The notes: a model not told the origin generated them from the letters alone. Positions 37,401-50,186 are shown, numbered from the stretch's first letter. The stretch is DNA of 64,000 bases from Alnus glutinosa (GCF_958979055.1 NC_084886.1:50737654-50801653); one strand, 5' to 3'. Made by a program: numbers and translations.

Positions 37401-39634
37401 TAGGATAGATGGATCAGTTGTAAAGCAAATAGAGAAGTATGGATGTAAAACTTCATATACTATACAGAAAAAAGCGGAACCGTTAATAGCTTCCAGTATC
37501 AATTATATCATAAAGATCCAACCCGACATTTTACATACCAAAGAGTTTCCATTGGCACCATAAGTCAACTGTATTGATTCATTGTGCAAGAGATCAAGAA
37601 CATGCAACTCCCAATCTCTTACATATGCAACCATTGTGCCATCTGGGGATAGATGCGGATCAATAATAGGTGAACACGATGCACTTGGAAGCTTGAGCTC
37701 TGGTTGTGAACAAGAAAACTCCTGGAAATAAATCTGTGCATAGGGAGATTGAATCATCAGTAGAAACCAGATTATTTCAAGTTCATGGTGCTAGAAAGAG
37801 TTCATAGAACATCTATAGAGCAGCCCCAATACATAGATACAACATCAAACATGGAAATAACAGAAGTGATCTCAGGAGGTATAAGGTCGATAAGCACTGA
37901 CTGCATTGATGGGACACCAATCACTAATAGTTAGAGAAATTCAGTTCATAATAAACAGACCATGTTCACAGATTCAACTAACTGATAAAATGTGGGGCAA
38001 GCCGAGTATGTTCCAACTCTGTTAAATAACAGCAATAATATGTATATAACAGCAACTCCAAATATTTCATGCGAGGCTTTTTTTCCCCTTCCGGTCATGA
38101 CCAGGATTAGCTTCAGAAGTTTTCATCTATCTGTGCACATAGGATTGGTTAAAAAAATTTACATTGGGCGTCCACCCAATGCAACTATCCTCCAGGCTCT
38201 AGAATCAAAAAAGATGCAAAATAGGTAATAAGCATACAAAATCCATTTACCACCCAGGATTTGGTTAAAAATTCTAAAGGAGAACCGTATTAGTGAAACT
38301 TGGTGGAGCTAAAATCCATACTAGTTAAATGTTGATCAGTACATTCAAGATCTGTGGAATAAGTGGAGGTGTAAACGGTGCTGGGGGTCATAAAGCTGAA
38401 GAGGTATCTTTGGACGGTGGCTTTTGTGTCACCGTTGTCGTTTACCTTCGATGAATTTCCTTGTTCGTTTTTCACTTTCTAGCTAGGTGTGTTCTTTTGT
38501 ATACTGCCGGTGTATTTAGGGGTGCCTTACGCTTTTAATAAGACCAACTTATTACTTATCAAAAAAAAAAAAAAAAGCTGAAGAGTGATATATCAGAGGA
38601 ACTATTAAACGAGTTAGTGGTGGCGATGAAGGTCCGACGGGATAACAACAGAGATGGTTTTGGTGATGGTGTTAAAACCAGTGGTAGTATAGTTGAAAAC
38701 ACTGGCATGTGGAGATGGTATGGATAATTCCAAAAGTGGAGGTGGTGATAGTAATGGTATTAAGGAGGCCAACATAGAGGAGGTAAATGGTTGGATAAAG
38801 GGTGTCAGCAATGGCGGTGTTGGTGGCAGAATTGACATCCAGGAACTCAAAAATATGTACTAACATACATTTTCTTACCTCACTTCTAATTCACAACTTA
38901 TTAATAATAGAACATTTCTACATTTGTTGCTATAACCCAAAACCCAAACAAGAGAAATGAATCAAAGGACTCATCCTCTTGAATTTGTGATCAATGGTAA
39001 AAAAAAAAAAAAACCATTTGAGGACATAATACATAATATCATTAGCCTAAGAAAAATAAAATAAAATAAAAAGGTGCTAGAAGAGGGTGCAGCGATTCAA
39101 AAAACAGAAAAATATCACTTACGATGTAATTCAATAACGACATAATATAATACTATTAATCTAAAGGATAATGGAACAAACCCCAGCTGGTAAAGGCACC
39201 ATAATTGCTTTCTTTTTTGAGCCTATCTTCACCCATTCATACCGTGTCACTCCCAACCCACGCTCCCTCAGTCTTTCCCTCCTCAACTTCTCTTCTGGTG
39301 ATATATTACTCTCGTCCAGCCCACCATCTGGGGGACTAAAAAACAATTCTTGTTTGCCAGTCTTGAGATCAAATGAAAAGACCTTTCTGTTCAAAGTCTG
39401 ATCTGGACTAAACAAATAAGTTACCATACTATCATCGGGACTGAAACTGATTGAAGTAGGCGCAAGATAACCAGGTAATGGGTGCTGCACAATCTCTTCA
39501 ACCGGAAAAAAACTACAGTTACCAAGAGTTGGTGCAATGTTTGAGTCAGTCACAGGCATATCGCAATTAGACGATCTTGAACGCTTCAGATTCTTCGTCT
39601 TTTTCTTCTTATGGTCCTCGTCAATTGATTGCAT
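34454..39634 (-). CDS. Dipeptidyl-peptidase-IV-like serine peptidase (S9 family)
   Basis: A predicted post-proline-type exopeptidase with a beta-propeller and an alpha/beta-hydrolase domain, related to animal DPP8/9 and Arabidopsis At5g24260. Five coding exons: 39634-39182, 37733-37539, 37180-37151, 36924-35815 and 35005-34454, all phase 0, giving 779 aa. The third exon is only 30 nt and encodes THGLAEYIAQ. With the next residues EEMDR it forms the propeller motif whose Glu pair binds the substrate N-terminus. The catalytic triad is S649 (GWSYGG), D724 (GMIDEN) and H756 (DERHMP). DNRGTARRG begins the last exon. No signal peptide or membrane segment is seen, so a soluble intracellular protein is likely. 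The first ATG after a good leader acceptor (39664) was chosen. Intron 1 contains a LINE tail insertion. Confidence 0.95.
38404..38573 (+). mobile_element. Severely 5'-truncated LINE tail in DPP intron 1
   Basis: About 170 bp ending in a poly(A) run, with a typical plant LINE 3' end (TTTTGTATACTGCCGGTGTA, then GGGGTGCCTTACGCTTTTAATA). It is bounded by an exact 12-bp target duplication AAAGCTGAAGAG at 38392-38403 and 38574-38585. It is antisense to the host gene and inside an intron, so it should not alter the protein. Confidence 0.88.
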
Positions 39635-40935
39635 TACCAATGCACTAACAAGTGTTGAACAAACTGAAACAGAACGGGAACCTAATGAATAATAAACCAT
39701 AAAAGCAGTTATCCAATTATGTTCCACTTCTGTTTGATTGATAAGAAAATTTAGTGCAACATATATGTATATATACATTGATCAGAACCCAAAAAGAACA
39801 AAATACTTAATGCGATCATGGCCACCAATATCACAAACCGTGAATTAATAACAAAAAAGTTTAATTACTGAGAACAACTATGAGGGAATAGAAACTTATT
39901 CTTGCACCTTAGATTCGTCAGTGAATGAGGCTAAGATTATTCATTAAATCCAGCCTGAGAAAAAAATGTCTACTTAACTGAGACTGATAGCTTAGTTCAG
40001 CATGAGCTTCTGACAACAACTGTACAGCAAAAATAGCAACATATAAGAGTTGCAAGCTCTAGGCAACAAGGTGGAATCAGAACGAAATTTTATTTTGAAA
40101 AAAAAAAGAAAAAAAAGAGAGAGATTTTTTATTATTATTTTCTTCAGTTTTCTCAGCAACCAAAAACAAAGTTTTAGTAATTCCGTTACAATATTAGTTA
40201 AATAAATAAATTCATCATTTTTTTTTTACCAGTTTAAACTTTTGGAACAACCGCTAATCCTCTATAATTTTCCTCCCATTTGGATTTCAATTTGACCTCA
40301 CTTGCTGAAGGTGAATTTAATCCCACACGAGAGAAGTTTAGAATATTAATTAAATAATTAAATTCTTAATTATTTAACATAAAAAATAAAAACCCATCTC
40401 AAATAAGAACGCAGTAACCATGCGGAATAATAATAATAATAATAATAATAATTACTACATATACATTTTAAAAGATTCTAACCTGCTAAGAAACTCCACG
40501 AATAATCACTTCGCTGACAAAGCTCTCGGAAATTATCCACTGAATCGGATCACAAAATATGAACCTGCACCGAACCAAAACTTTTCTCCGTAAAAACCCA
40601 AAAAAGAAAAAAGAAAAAAAGAACTTAGCAACATTAAATAAAAATAAACTCTTTGATACGTTTTTTCTTTAATTTTAAATAGGTTGATTACTTTGGAATC
40701 AAAACCTTAGAAAGAGCTGAAAAGGATCGTCCATGAAAGCGAAGAAAGAGATATGTTATCGGATTTTGGATTCCTGGGAGAAACGAATCGAAATCAGGAT
40801 CGGAATCGGAATCGGAATAGGAATCGGATTCTTAGGAATTGGAATTTCAGAGAGAGATCTATCTTTTGGGCTTTGTTGGAGTTTGGAGTTTGGAGTTTAT
40901 AGACCAGACCAGACCAGACCTGAAATGCGTTGCAT
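39635..40935 (-). other. Inferred 5' leader of the DPP-like gene
   Basis: On the minus strand a good acceptor (TTCTGTTTCAG) precedes a leader exon at 39663-39635. A good donor (CTTAGCAG/GTTAG) ends a possible first exon at 40483. The leader intron would be about 819 bp. A TATA motif lies at 40961-40968. Inferred from splice signals only. Confidence 0.45.
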
Positions 40936-40960
40936 AAGAAGGAAACTGTGGGATTGACTA

Positions 40961-40968
40961 TTTTTATA
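40961..40968 (-). promoter_or_regulatory. Candidate TATA box of the DPP-like gene
   Basis: Minus-strand TATAAAAA upstream of the inferred first leader exon. Position fits, but the transcription start is not visible from sequence alone. Confidence 0.45.
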
Positions 40969-42025
40969 TTTATCTGTTATATTTTCTATATTTAGAAATT
41001 TTTGTTATCATGTTTGTTTGGGTCCTTTAGTACCCGTACGTAAGCCGTAAGCCGTAAGCCTGGATCAAGATCTAACCTTTCCTTTTTCCCTTGTACCTCT
41101 CTATCAAAATAAATAAATAAATTCAAACAATTTTTTCACCAAACACTAAAAAAAAAAAATTCTCTCCTTTCACATTTATATCATATAAAAATATTTTTTT
41201 TAACCAAAATGCGAAAAAACATATATTAAAAAGAGTTATCAAACACCGCCTAATCTTTAGCTTAGAATAATTTTTAAGATATTACCTAATTTAAATATAC
41301 GGAAAAAAAAAATACACTTATCTTATTTTTGTACTTATCACATCTCACTCATACTTACCCTCAAAGTACCATGTGTGACACTTAACCCCTTCTAATTAAT
41401 ATTTAGATGCAAAGATTTATGTTGTTAGTTGAGGGCGTTAAATCGCATGAAAAAAAAAAAGAATACGTGACATACGAGTAAACTATACATTTTTATCTCA
41501 CAATGTTAGTGTAACCGTCTCAACCAAACTTTTGATCAATCATTGTTAAAAATAAAAAGCCAGGTATTGGAGGTAAGCTCTATTCGGCCCGAAGTATGGA
41601 TTCCCCATAATGAATAGGCTAGCTCTATCTCTCAATTGCCTATCTTGTGCTCAAGAAGGTCTCCCACCAGTTCCTCAGCAGCACCTCAAGGTGCATTTAG
41701 TTGTCTTAAATGAGACTCGGGATGTTCCTCACTCCATGGCATGACACCTTTCGTTCATCCATTCCGTTCGCCTACCCAAACGTGGCACCCTTTTTCATTA
41801 TCATCTACAGTCCTTTCTTTCCTCACAGCTATTCACAATTTCACGCATGGGACTTTCTCTGGTTGGCTCTTCTTACTATGAGAACAATGAGCACCAACTT
41901 CATTCACAAGAGAATGGGCAAACTCCAAACCCTCAGTGGTTGGAATCTCAAAAGGCTAGTGGAGCTGTCATGTTAGTAGTGTGAGATAGTCGCGAGATAA
42001 TAAAAATATATATATAATAAAAATA

Positions 42026-42028
<3 letters not shown>

Positions 42029-42089
<61 letters not shown>
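42029..42089. repeat. (TA)n microsatellite, ~60 bp
   Basis: Uninterrupted TA dinucleotide run; length likely polymorphic. Confidence 0.95.
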
Positions 42090-42092
<3 letters not shown>

Positions 42093-42184
42093 CTTTTTAA
42101 ACTTGGAGGGTATTTAAGTATATTATTGTCTTTGACTCATGATATTTTGCGTCATTTCATGTTAAATATGTATGTCGTATCGAA

Positions 42185-42352
42185 TAATGCTACATATCAC
42201 CCTTGTATCCTCACAAAATTGATGTGGCTCTTAAAATCACCATTAAATTTATGATAGACTACTATTAGATTTTGATCCAGTAATGATTTTAAGAGCCACA
42301 TTAATTTTAAGGAGGGGTCAAAAGAAAGATATAAGAATAATATGTAACATTA
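42185..42352. mobile_element. Short MITE with TAATGYTACATAT termini
   Basis: Left TAATGCTACATAT and right ATATGTAACATTA are inverted. Internal arms GATGTGGCTCTTAAAATCA and TGATTTTAAGAGCCACAT are also complementary, giving a 168-bp fold-back. Relatives occur at 55756-55885 and 56138-56300. Confidence 0.75.
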
Positions 42353-43309
42353 CTCATGCGTGTCACGTGCTCGTTTTTCATCTAATTTAACATCATCATC
42401 TAATGGAGGGGTTCTTTGCATCTAAATGATAGTTAAAAGGAGGTCAAGTGTAAATAATTTGAGGATAAGTGCGAATAAGCTATCAATTTATGGGGATAAT
42501 TAATTCGCCCTAAATATAATGATTGGGTATTAAATCTGTTGATTATTAGTTCATTTTGATACATTTATCAGTTGAATTTGAATTTACCAGTTTGTTTTGA
42601 AAATATAGGACTTTTCTTCATGACAGTTGGGTCTAATCCTTGAAAGCTCCCACCTCCTCACTCACAGGTTGCATATTTCAAATAACATCTTCCATGGGAT
42701 TTGTTCCAATAGGAAGAGCTATATTCGCGATCTCTACATTATAAATGTGGATTAAAGAACTAAATTAAACCATATTAAATAAGAACTCATTGTCCTTAAA
42801 ATTTGGGTGGAGCCAAGGAGTAGAAGATGAGTTTTGTAATGCAAGCAGCACTGCAGTCTGCAGCAGCATATGATTGCCTTTTTATCATCTGGGATACATG
42901 TTGGAACAAACATGGGGTTGGAAAACTATACTTCATCAAAACGACAAGAAGCATTTAGTACACTCTCCCTTACTGAACTAACATAAAATTTATCAAAAGG
43001 TAGGAACCGATCCATCTACATGCATGAAACCTATACACAAAACACAATATGCCACTACCAACCCCCCACCATGTTAAGTATTTGAAGATGGCAAAGGTAA
43101 AGTGCTGCTTGTGGAGGGAGTTTTAACTTTTAGTTTAGGCTCTGGCTGTCCTTCATGGGATTGCAAACTCTTCTTCTTCTAGTTATTGGACAGTGCTTAA
43201 CGACGATGACGTTCCAAAGTCCGCAGTCCATCACAGAAAAGGTAATTCAAAATATTTTACCATCATGGGACATGGGATCTTTGATACCTTCTTTATGGAG
43301 TTATAGGTC

Positions 43310-45953
43310 TTATATTTCTGAATCTTCAACTTCAGAACTTACCACGAAGCTTGGAAATGCTAGGGTTATATCCCTGAAAAATAGGGAGAAAAAAAAAATG
43401 AAATGTCAGGGAGTTCGCTCAGGTAACTAGTTGTATACATAACTACTAATATAAAACTCGAAATATCCACCAAATGGCCGCGGCGAGCTGAGTAACTAGT
43501 TAGTCAAAACAAGAAAATCCCAAGTTCTTGGGTGATCGAAAAAATTGAGAAACACTCTGTAGAACTTACATTAAATATGGCAGAGTCATGTTTTTTATCA
43601 GAGATGGATTCTTCAAGACAAATTCCTTCCACTCTTCTTGATCAATTTTTCCATCACCTTTTGAATCCGCATCGTTAAATGTCTATGGCAATAGACAAGA
43701 ACTTTAGAGTATTTATTAAGAATGAGCATGAAAAAGTGGAGGGGAAAGGTAGTGATCTGCACCTTATCCACGATTGTTTCAACCACATCATCAGAAAGTA
43801 CCAAATCTGATTCATGCAAAAGTGCCAACACCATCTCCTTCAACTGTCAGATAATGGTAAAATATTGTAAGCTTATGTTGCTCAAGGTAGATTCAGAAAC
43901 AAATCTTTACCACCATCAACCTTGAAATTTTCACTACCACATTCCTTGATCAATGATATTCAACAGGTAAGAATCACTGAAACAATGGCCAGAGACTAAA
44001 GCTAAATACTGGGGTTTGCAATATAAGTCTTTCTAAGTCGGTTTGTAAACAAAAGCCTATGTATATATATAATAGTTCAAATGAATTGGACTATAGCCTT
44101 CACATTGTAAAAGAAATTTCAGTAATATGTAAAAATGATTTTAATTAATAGAAACTGGAATCAGGGTTTACATGTGATAGGAAGGAAAGGAATTTGCAAT
44201 ACTCACCTCCTCTCGCTCAATATATCCTGTTTGCCTTAGGTCATACAGTTTAAAAGCAACTGCAAAAAGATTCCACCATTTTAGTAGATGATAATGTGCA
44301 TAGCAGAATCTCTGGAGAAAATTCATGTGAAAAAAGATTTAGGTATAGCTATTCAAGTTTAACTTACAGCAGAAATTTGAAATTGAAAACATGAATCTAA
44401 ATATATAAACGAAAAATGAGACCTACATGTGATTTTGTCTTCTATAGGCGCATTTGGATGAAAGACACCCAATGATCGAACAAATTCTTCAAAATCAATA
44501 ACCCCATTGCGCTTCAAATCAAATAAATCAAAAATCTACAAGAAAATACCAAGCTGATTTGTTTAGAAAGAAGATAAGAGCAAGAGCAAAATTTCACATT
44601 CTAATTTGTCCTAAAAGAGTTGATCTTTATACATGCAAAAAGAAAAAAAGTGAAGACGCTAGAATTTTAAAGCAGCATTAGCAATTTAGAATCTCAACAA
44701 TATCGGCAATTGCTACTTAGTTACAAAGGCAACATCTACCAAACAGCAATGTGTTATTTATAGATTATTCAGCACAGATTATTATTTTTTCAGCATTTAT
44801 AATAGCTTGAATCTCCAGCACAGGGATGAAATCAAAGAATCACAAAACTAGAGATGAGGAGTGAGTATCACGTACCCTGTCTGCAAAGAGATTTCTTTTA
44901 TTTTTATTCCTGAAGAGTGCAAACTGGAATTCTTCCTGCTGACAAGAAAGCTTAGAACTTATTATTTTTTAGAAACTAAACAACCAAAACCAACAGAGTA
45001 ACTGGATACAAAATTTGATAAAGTTATAATACCTAACATAAATTGGATTCCAACAAGTAGCCAATACTGAAGCTTAATAAATTTCACAAGCCAAGCAAAC
45101 TCACCTTGTGAATGAGCCCATCATCAGTTATTGAACTGCTCACTTTCTTATAAAGCACATATAAGGCTTCTACTTCACTGACAGTAACTGCAATGATGGA
45201 AAAGAATCCAGAAATCAAACTAAATTTTTTGGGTTGATATCTAAATCATGACAGTAAGGAGTCAGCAGGTACGGCTATATCTTTAGCAGCATGCTTGATG
45301 GATTGAAACTGGAAGAAATTCATCTAGCTGAAACTAGACTAGGAACACGATTCTCTTTCTAACCTAAACATGCCATAGATGACTTGAATGCTCCTTTTTG
45401 CACCTTGTAATGCCTCTTTATTTTTAATATTGTTAGAGTTATATTTGATCTGGTTTGAAAATTTCAATTGCCCAACCTATGACATTCTCCAAGTCTTTCA
45501 GCAAAAATTATCAAATCAGTTTTCATTACACGAGATTTCCAGCACATGCCGTATGCCAAAACTTGAACCATACAGTGGTTCATGCAGTTCTATGTAATAT
45601 ACAGACCGATAACTCATTAGAGGACTTGAACCTGCTATGATTAGGTTAAAAGCCCAATTCTCTACCAACCGAACCACAAAGATTAGACGCCCAGAGCTTA
45701 ATGTCTGATATCAGTTTTGAAACACAGAAGAATGGAAGCCCAGAAAAAGATGATGTGAATGTATACAGGTTCATGAGCAACATTGATGGAAAAATGACTA
45801 CGATGATTCATAACTGAAGTTAAGCAGATGCAAACAGCAAGTTGCAAGAGTACACCAGGGTCAAGATGCATACTCACAAGGTGTTCCTGCAGCAAGAATG
45901 GTAGGATCCTCATACCCTGGTGTTTTAGCTTTCTTCGAGCAATAGCAGCCCAT
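43310..45953 (-). CDS. CBL4: Calcineurin B-like Ca2+ sensor, CBL4/SOS3 type
   Basis: A Ca2+ sensor that binds and recruits a CIPK kinase (SOS2/CIPK24 for Arabidopsis CBL4, in Na+ export). Eight coding exons: 45953-45878, 45187-45105, 44935-44876, 44535-44427, 44259-44207, 43843-43763, 43682-43570 and 43373-43310. Together they give 639 nt, 212 aa. The N-terminus [10 protein letters not shown] has the myristoylation glycine and palmitoylation cysteine of membrane-anchored CBLs. EF-hand loops are visible: a degenerate first one around [14 protein letters not shown], then [28 protein letters not shown] and [15 protein letters not shown]. The C-terminal FPSF motif, whose Ser is a CIPK phosphorylation site, is present. 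Exons 4-6 are closest to CBL4 ([32 protein letters not shown]). Exon 3 has a tandem CAGCAG acceptor. CBL5 or CBL8 are alternatives, but the neighbouring genes support CBL4. Confidence 0.93.
45614..45685 (-). pseudogene. Degraded mitochondrial-type tRNA-Lys(UUU)
   Basis: On the minus strand TTGGTAGAG is followed by the anticodon arm TTGGGCTTTTAACCTAA (anticodon TTT) and the T-arm GCAGGTTCAAGTCCT, in correct order and spacing. As I recall it, this matches plant mitochondrial trnK rather than nuclear or plastid tRNA-Lys. The D-arm is altered (GTGGTTCGGTTGG) and the acceptor ends no longer pair, so it is a pseudogene, probably from an old mitochondrial DNA insertion. It lies in intron 1 of the CBL4-like gene. 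Confidence 0.7.
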
Positions 45954-47040
45954 TAAACACACTAGTATAGTTCACTTTCAGATATCTTGAAAATCCGCAG
46001 ACTCTTGCGAATGATACATACCACTAAGAAAAGCCCCACCTGCCAACATCCAACAGAAGTAAGAACTAGTCTATCACAAACCGCCACATACAAGTGAATT
46101 GAAATTGTATGAAGCATTTTGCTGACATCGGAGCTGAGAAGTGTTAGCCGATATAATTTGGGGCCTTCTATGACCAAATCATCATGGGCCAGGGTTTCCA
46201 CTGCAATTACCATGACAGCACTGACTCTAACAATTGAAATCCAAACCATCAGAAATAAGGTAGACCCATCTGGTTTTGACCAAGGAAAATGTATGCATTA
46301 GAAGCTTCAAGCACCATACTATTCTGGTGATAGTGATCACCCATGACAAATCTTAATACTAGCAACTATCTTGATGAGTATTTAGTTCTATCCAAATGAC
46401 TAAAAAGACCAGATTGTTATAATTAGTATTTACATCCATAAATTAAGTAGCCAGAATACTATCTGAAGTTACTAGAATCCTCTGCACTCGATGCCTGATG
46501 AGCCCTTTACATCTTGATACACTGTAAAGTCATAAAGGCCTTTCTTGATCCATTAAGTCCAACTAGATCCTTTTGACATCATTTAGCAAGGACAATTAAG
46601 TACACCCATCTATCCTAATATGTAAAAAAACATACATTGGCCAGTGAGTTAAAGCTCCTGCTTTGTTAGGTTTTATTGCAGATATCTTCAGTGATTCATC
46701 CTCATAAACTAATGTGATATTCCAGGATATCAGTATCAATTTGCATCAGGAAATCTAACAGGTCAATGTAGTTTGAACAGAATTAATGGCAGTAAGAGCT
46801 CCTCAGGACCAGCCATTTTTTTTATAAAAAAAAAAATAGATAGTTAGAGAGTCTCCTGGATTTGGGGCAAGGAATTCATAGAGCAACATTTGTAAACTGC
46901 AGTAAAGCAATGTAGACAATTATTATCAGAGCAGTCAATAAATTGATGATCAGCGCACAGGCTAATTAACTTGGACCCAGTCAACCATGCCTAAGATGAA
47001 CCGTTGTGCCATATGGGTCAACAGCTTGAAGGTGAATGTT

Positions 47041-47098
<58 letters not shown>

Positions 47099-48105
47099 GG
47101 ATAAGTACTACTAGGCAAGGTCATCCACTGGTTGCAATTCCGGTGGCAAGGCCAAATCGAAGGCCATTCATTGAGTGGCTTAAGATTATGAGATGATGAG
47201 AACTTTATAGTAATAATATGATGATAGTAATAACAACAACAACAACAACAAAAATAATTAATAATTAGCTATAAACACACAAAATATTTAGATGATTCAA
47301 GGAATAGAATGTTGAATTAAAAGGAGAACAAAATTTTCCCTTCTATAGCCTATCTGATAAATCATAAATATTATATTAAAAAAAAAAAAAAAGATTCAAG
47401 ATTTCCGTTTTCCACTTTTCCCCAGGTTTCATGGCAACCAAACAGGTAAATTACAGGTGAGAACGTGATTGATATATATACTTCACAAGCCTGTTTGAAT
47501 AATGAATTTACAGGGGCCAGGTGATAAACACAGAATCATTTGTAACCATTAAAAAAAAATATTGCTGAATTGATGAAACTATAATAAGAACTTTCTTAGG
47601 ATCATATATCCAGAGTTAACACTCAGGCCGGGCCCATGAAGAATATTGCTCACTCATCAACAAAGAAAGAATGAAGGAGAAAGATAATTAATAAGTTTGA
47701 CTTCTGAAACGATCTTGAAACCCAGAAGTCTGTCCGCCTAGAATGAAACTACGATATTCAAAATCTTGAGAGACTTACCAATACCGGGGCCCAAGATTAA
47801 ACAGAAGGTTCAAAACTTTCCTTCTTTGTCTTACCTGTTCTCAGAAGCCAAACGGAAAATTGAACAAAACCCAGAAAAAAAAAAAAAAAAAAAAAAAGAT
47901 ACTGAAAAAGAGAACACAACCCAATTCCATTAACCACATAAATGCCTCAAAAACATAAAATAATCCAAGAAGCAGAATAGCGCACACCCAAAAAAATTTC
48001 TATAATACAGCCTAATATGTGCATGTGTATGAGAGAGAGAGAAAGAGATTACCTGTGAGCATGCATGTGGCGATGGCTGAGATTGGTTTGATACCTTCGA
48101 TTGCC
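45954..48105 (-). other. Inferred 5' leader and leader intron of the CBL4-like gene
   Basis: A minus-strand donor (CTCACAG/GTAATC) at 48053 ends a short leader exon. A possible acceptor (GTTGGCAG) at 46040 would give a ~2.0-kb leader intron. The second leader exon would hold a 13-codon upstream frame starting at an ATG near 46020. No separate gene is seen here; a (GA)n microsatellite lies at 47047-47096. Confidence 0.45.
47047..47096. repeat. (GA)n microsatellite, ~50 bp
   Basis: Pure GA run inside the inferred leader intron of the CBL4-like gene. It creates a spurious Arg-Glu repeat frame. Confidence 0.95.
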
Positions 48106-48127
48106 TATACTCTCTTTTCTTTAATTT

Positions 48128-48136
48128 ATTTATATA
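48128..48136 (-). promoter_or_regulatory. Candidate TATA box of the CBL4-like gene
   Basis: Minus-strand TATATAAAT about 30 nt upstream of the inferred leader exon start near 48100. Confidence 0.55.
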
Positions 48137-48139
48137 TGT

Positions 48140-50186
48140 ATATGTCTTTGTCTTGAAATTGTTAAAGATTATGCTTTCTCAGCTACCCGCTATAATATGG
48201 CTTTGAGCTCCTTTCTGCTGATAACATGGACCGTCATGTAAAGAAATAGAGAGACAGAAAGCGCTTTTGACTATCAATAAAATAAGATACAGCTGAGTCG
48301 GCTGACCCCACTGTAGCTGGACCATCTTCTCAGTTCTCACATCATCACCCACCGCTTTGATTAGGACTTGGTACACGATCTAGCTAGCCTTAAATCGTCC
48401 GGACAAGAATCTACAATAATTATCCAAAAAATATCACCAGATGCCGGTGGATCCTACAGGTGCCGGTGGATCCTACATTAGATATATTACCTTTTCAAAT
48501 TACTAGCAATCGGACATATAATCACTGTAGTTGCAATCCAAATCATTACTTTTATACTATTTTATAAGAAAATTGATTCATTTCATTCTTCTGACATTTT
48601 CTTATCTTCCCAAATTTTTTGAAATAAAATTAAAAATAAGAGTATTTTTTTTAAAAAAAAAAAATCTAGTCTATTTTCACTGGCATGGAATAACTATTCT
48701 TCTCATTTTTTTTAGAGGAATAGGTATTCCTCTTCGTAAAGAAATAATTATCCTAATGAGAATAAGTATTTCAAGGAATAGACTTCTACCAAACATAATC
48801 ATTCCATTCCAGATGTCTATTCTACAAACCAAACAAGGCCTAATCATCTATTTCATATTTTAGATTATATTTTACTGATTTAATGGTGTAGACCTTGCCA
48901 TGTCATTTAAATATTAATTTAAAAAATTAATATTTTTTTTAAAAAAAAAATTAGGGCATTGTAACCAAACAATGCATAATTTATATTAATTAAAAAAAAA
49001 AATCAATATTATTATATATCTTCTTTGGGAACAGTAAAAACATATACAAAAAATAATATTTTAAATGGAATAGTGGAAGAGAATAGCTAAAATGCTAATC
49101 CGAATGTAAATGATTTGAAAAAGTTGGTAGTTAAAGTAGAAAAATGTATTATTTAGCTAAATTTTATCTAAATATATGTTGAGCTGAATATGAATACCAT
49201 TGCTATTATAAATATATTTGTTAGAGAAGTCATGTCACGTTCAATAAATTTACTCAAAATTTTAGTTAAAAAATTACATTTATCTATTTTAATTACCTAC
49301 TTTTTCAAAGTACATCAATTCGACTATTTATTTTAGTTATCAACTTTTACTATTTCATTTAAATATTTATTTTTAATAATTTCTTCATTATTTATTTGAA
49401 AGGAGAGAGAATGTTTGAAACTTTTTAATCTTTTCTTTTTATAAAAAAAAATAACATTTGGTGAGCACACTAACAGTCAACCAAATATTTCAACATTGCT
49501 AAACAAAATATAATTGCTAAGCAGGATATAATTTGATCTCATTTTAACATCTTAGTAAACCAAAATAACATTTGAATTATTTCAATTAGTTGAATGAAAA
49601 TGCTCTTAAAAGGCTCCGCCTATAATATTGTTTAGAGATATGATACTTTCACAACCTCTATACAACTCTAATAATTTTTTTTTATTATTTTTTTTAAATT
49701 AACCATTGGATATGTAGGACCTACATATAGAAAAATAGATATAATGGTTAGTTTTGTTATAACATATAATTTATAAAAAAGAAAGAAAGAAAAAGAGACA
49801 GAGAATTAAGGTGATTCGGCATATGACCTACATCCATAAATCAAAGCCTTTTTGTTGGCTATATATTTCATTGATTTATTTGATTATATAGAAGACTCTA
49901 TTTATAGAGAAGGTGTCTGAATATTACAAGTTTATTACACTTTTACATTAATAACAATAAATCTAATTTATTATCTTGTAACTCTTATCTCTTGAATTAT
50001 TATAACTCTTGTATATTTAGTTATTGCAACTCTTGTTTATTTAGTTCTTGTAACTCTTGTCTTAATAAATTTGAACAAAAAGTTATAAGAGCCGTATAAA
50101 AATTATAAACATATGATATCTCTATTGTTTAAGGCAGGGAGAGGCCAATAGTATAATTAGTACGACAGGGTGTAGGTAATTGATCT
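48140..50186. other. Intergenic, AT-rich
   Basis: No gene found. Two short GGTGGATCCTACA copies lie near 48445-48475. Otherwise low-complexity A/T sequence. Confidence 0.55.

Larger units (their letters stand above)
40969..43309. other. Intergenic between the DPP-like and CBL4-like genes
   Basis: Contains a (TA)n microsatellite (42029-42089) and a short MITE (42185-42352). A GC-richer block at about 41560-41990 has no recognised coding frame and may be a retroelement relic. The rest is AT-rich spacer and the probable 3' UTR of the CBL4-like gene near 43100-43309. Confidence 0.55.

Noticed and set aside
38614..38866. GGT-rich frames inside DPP intron 1
   Set aside because: Repetitive intronic sequence between well-supported exons; no homology seen.
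41560..41990. GC-richer block with a short plus-strand ORF
   Set aside because: Could be a retroelement relic, but no terminal repeats, target duplication or coding motif could be found.
46987..47196. Arg-Glu repeat protein
   Set aside because: The frame is a translated (GA)n microsatellite in the CBL4 leader intron.
48670..48850. Possible MITE with GGAATA-type inverted motifs
   Set aside because: Short scattered GGAATAG/CTATTCC motifs only; no consistent ends or target duplication.
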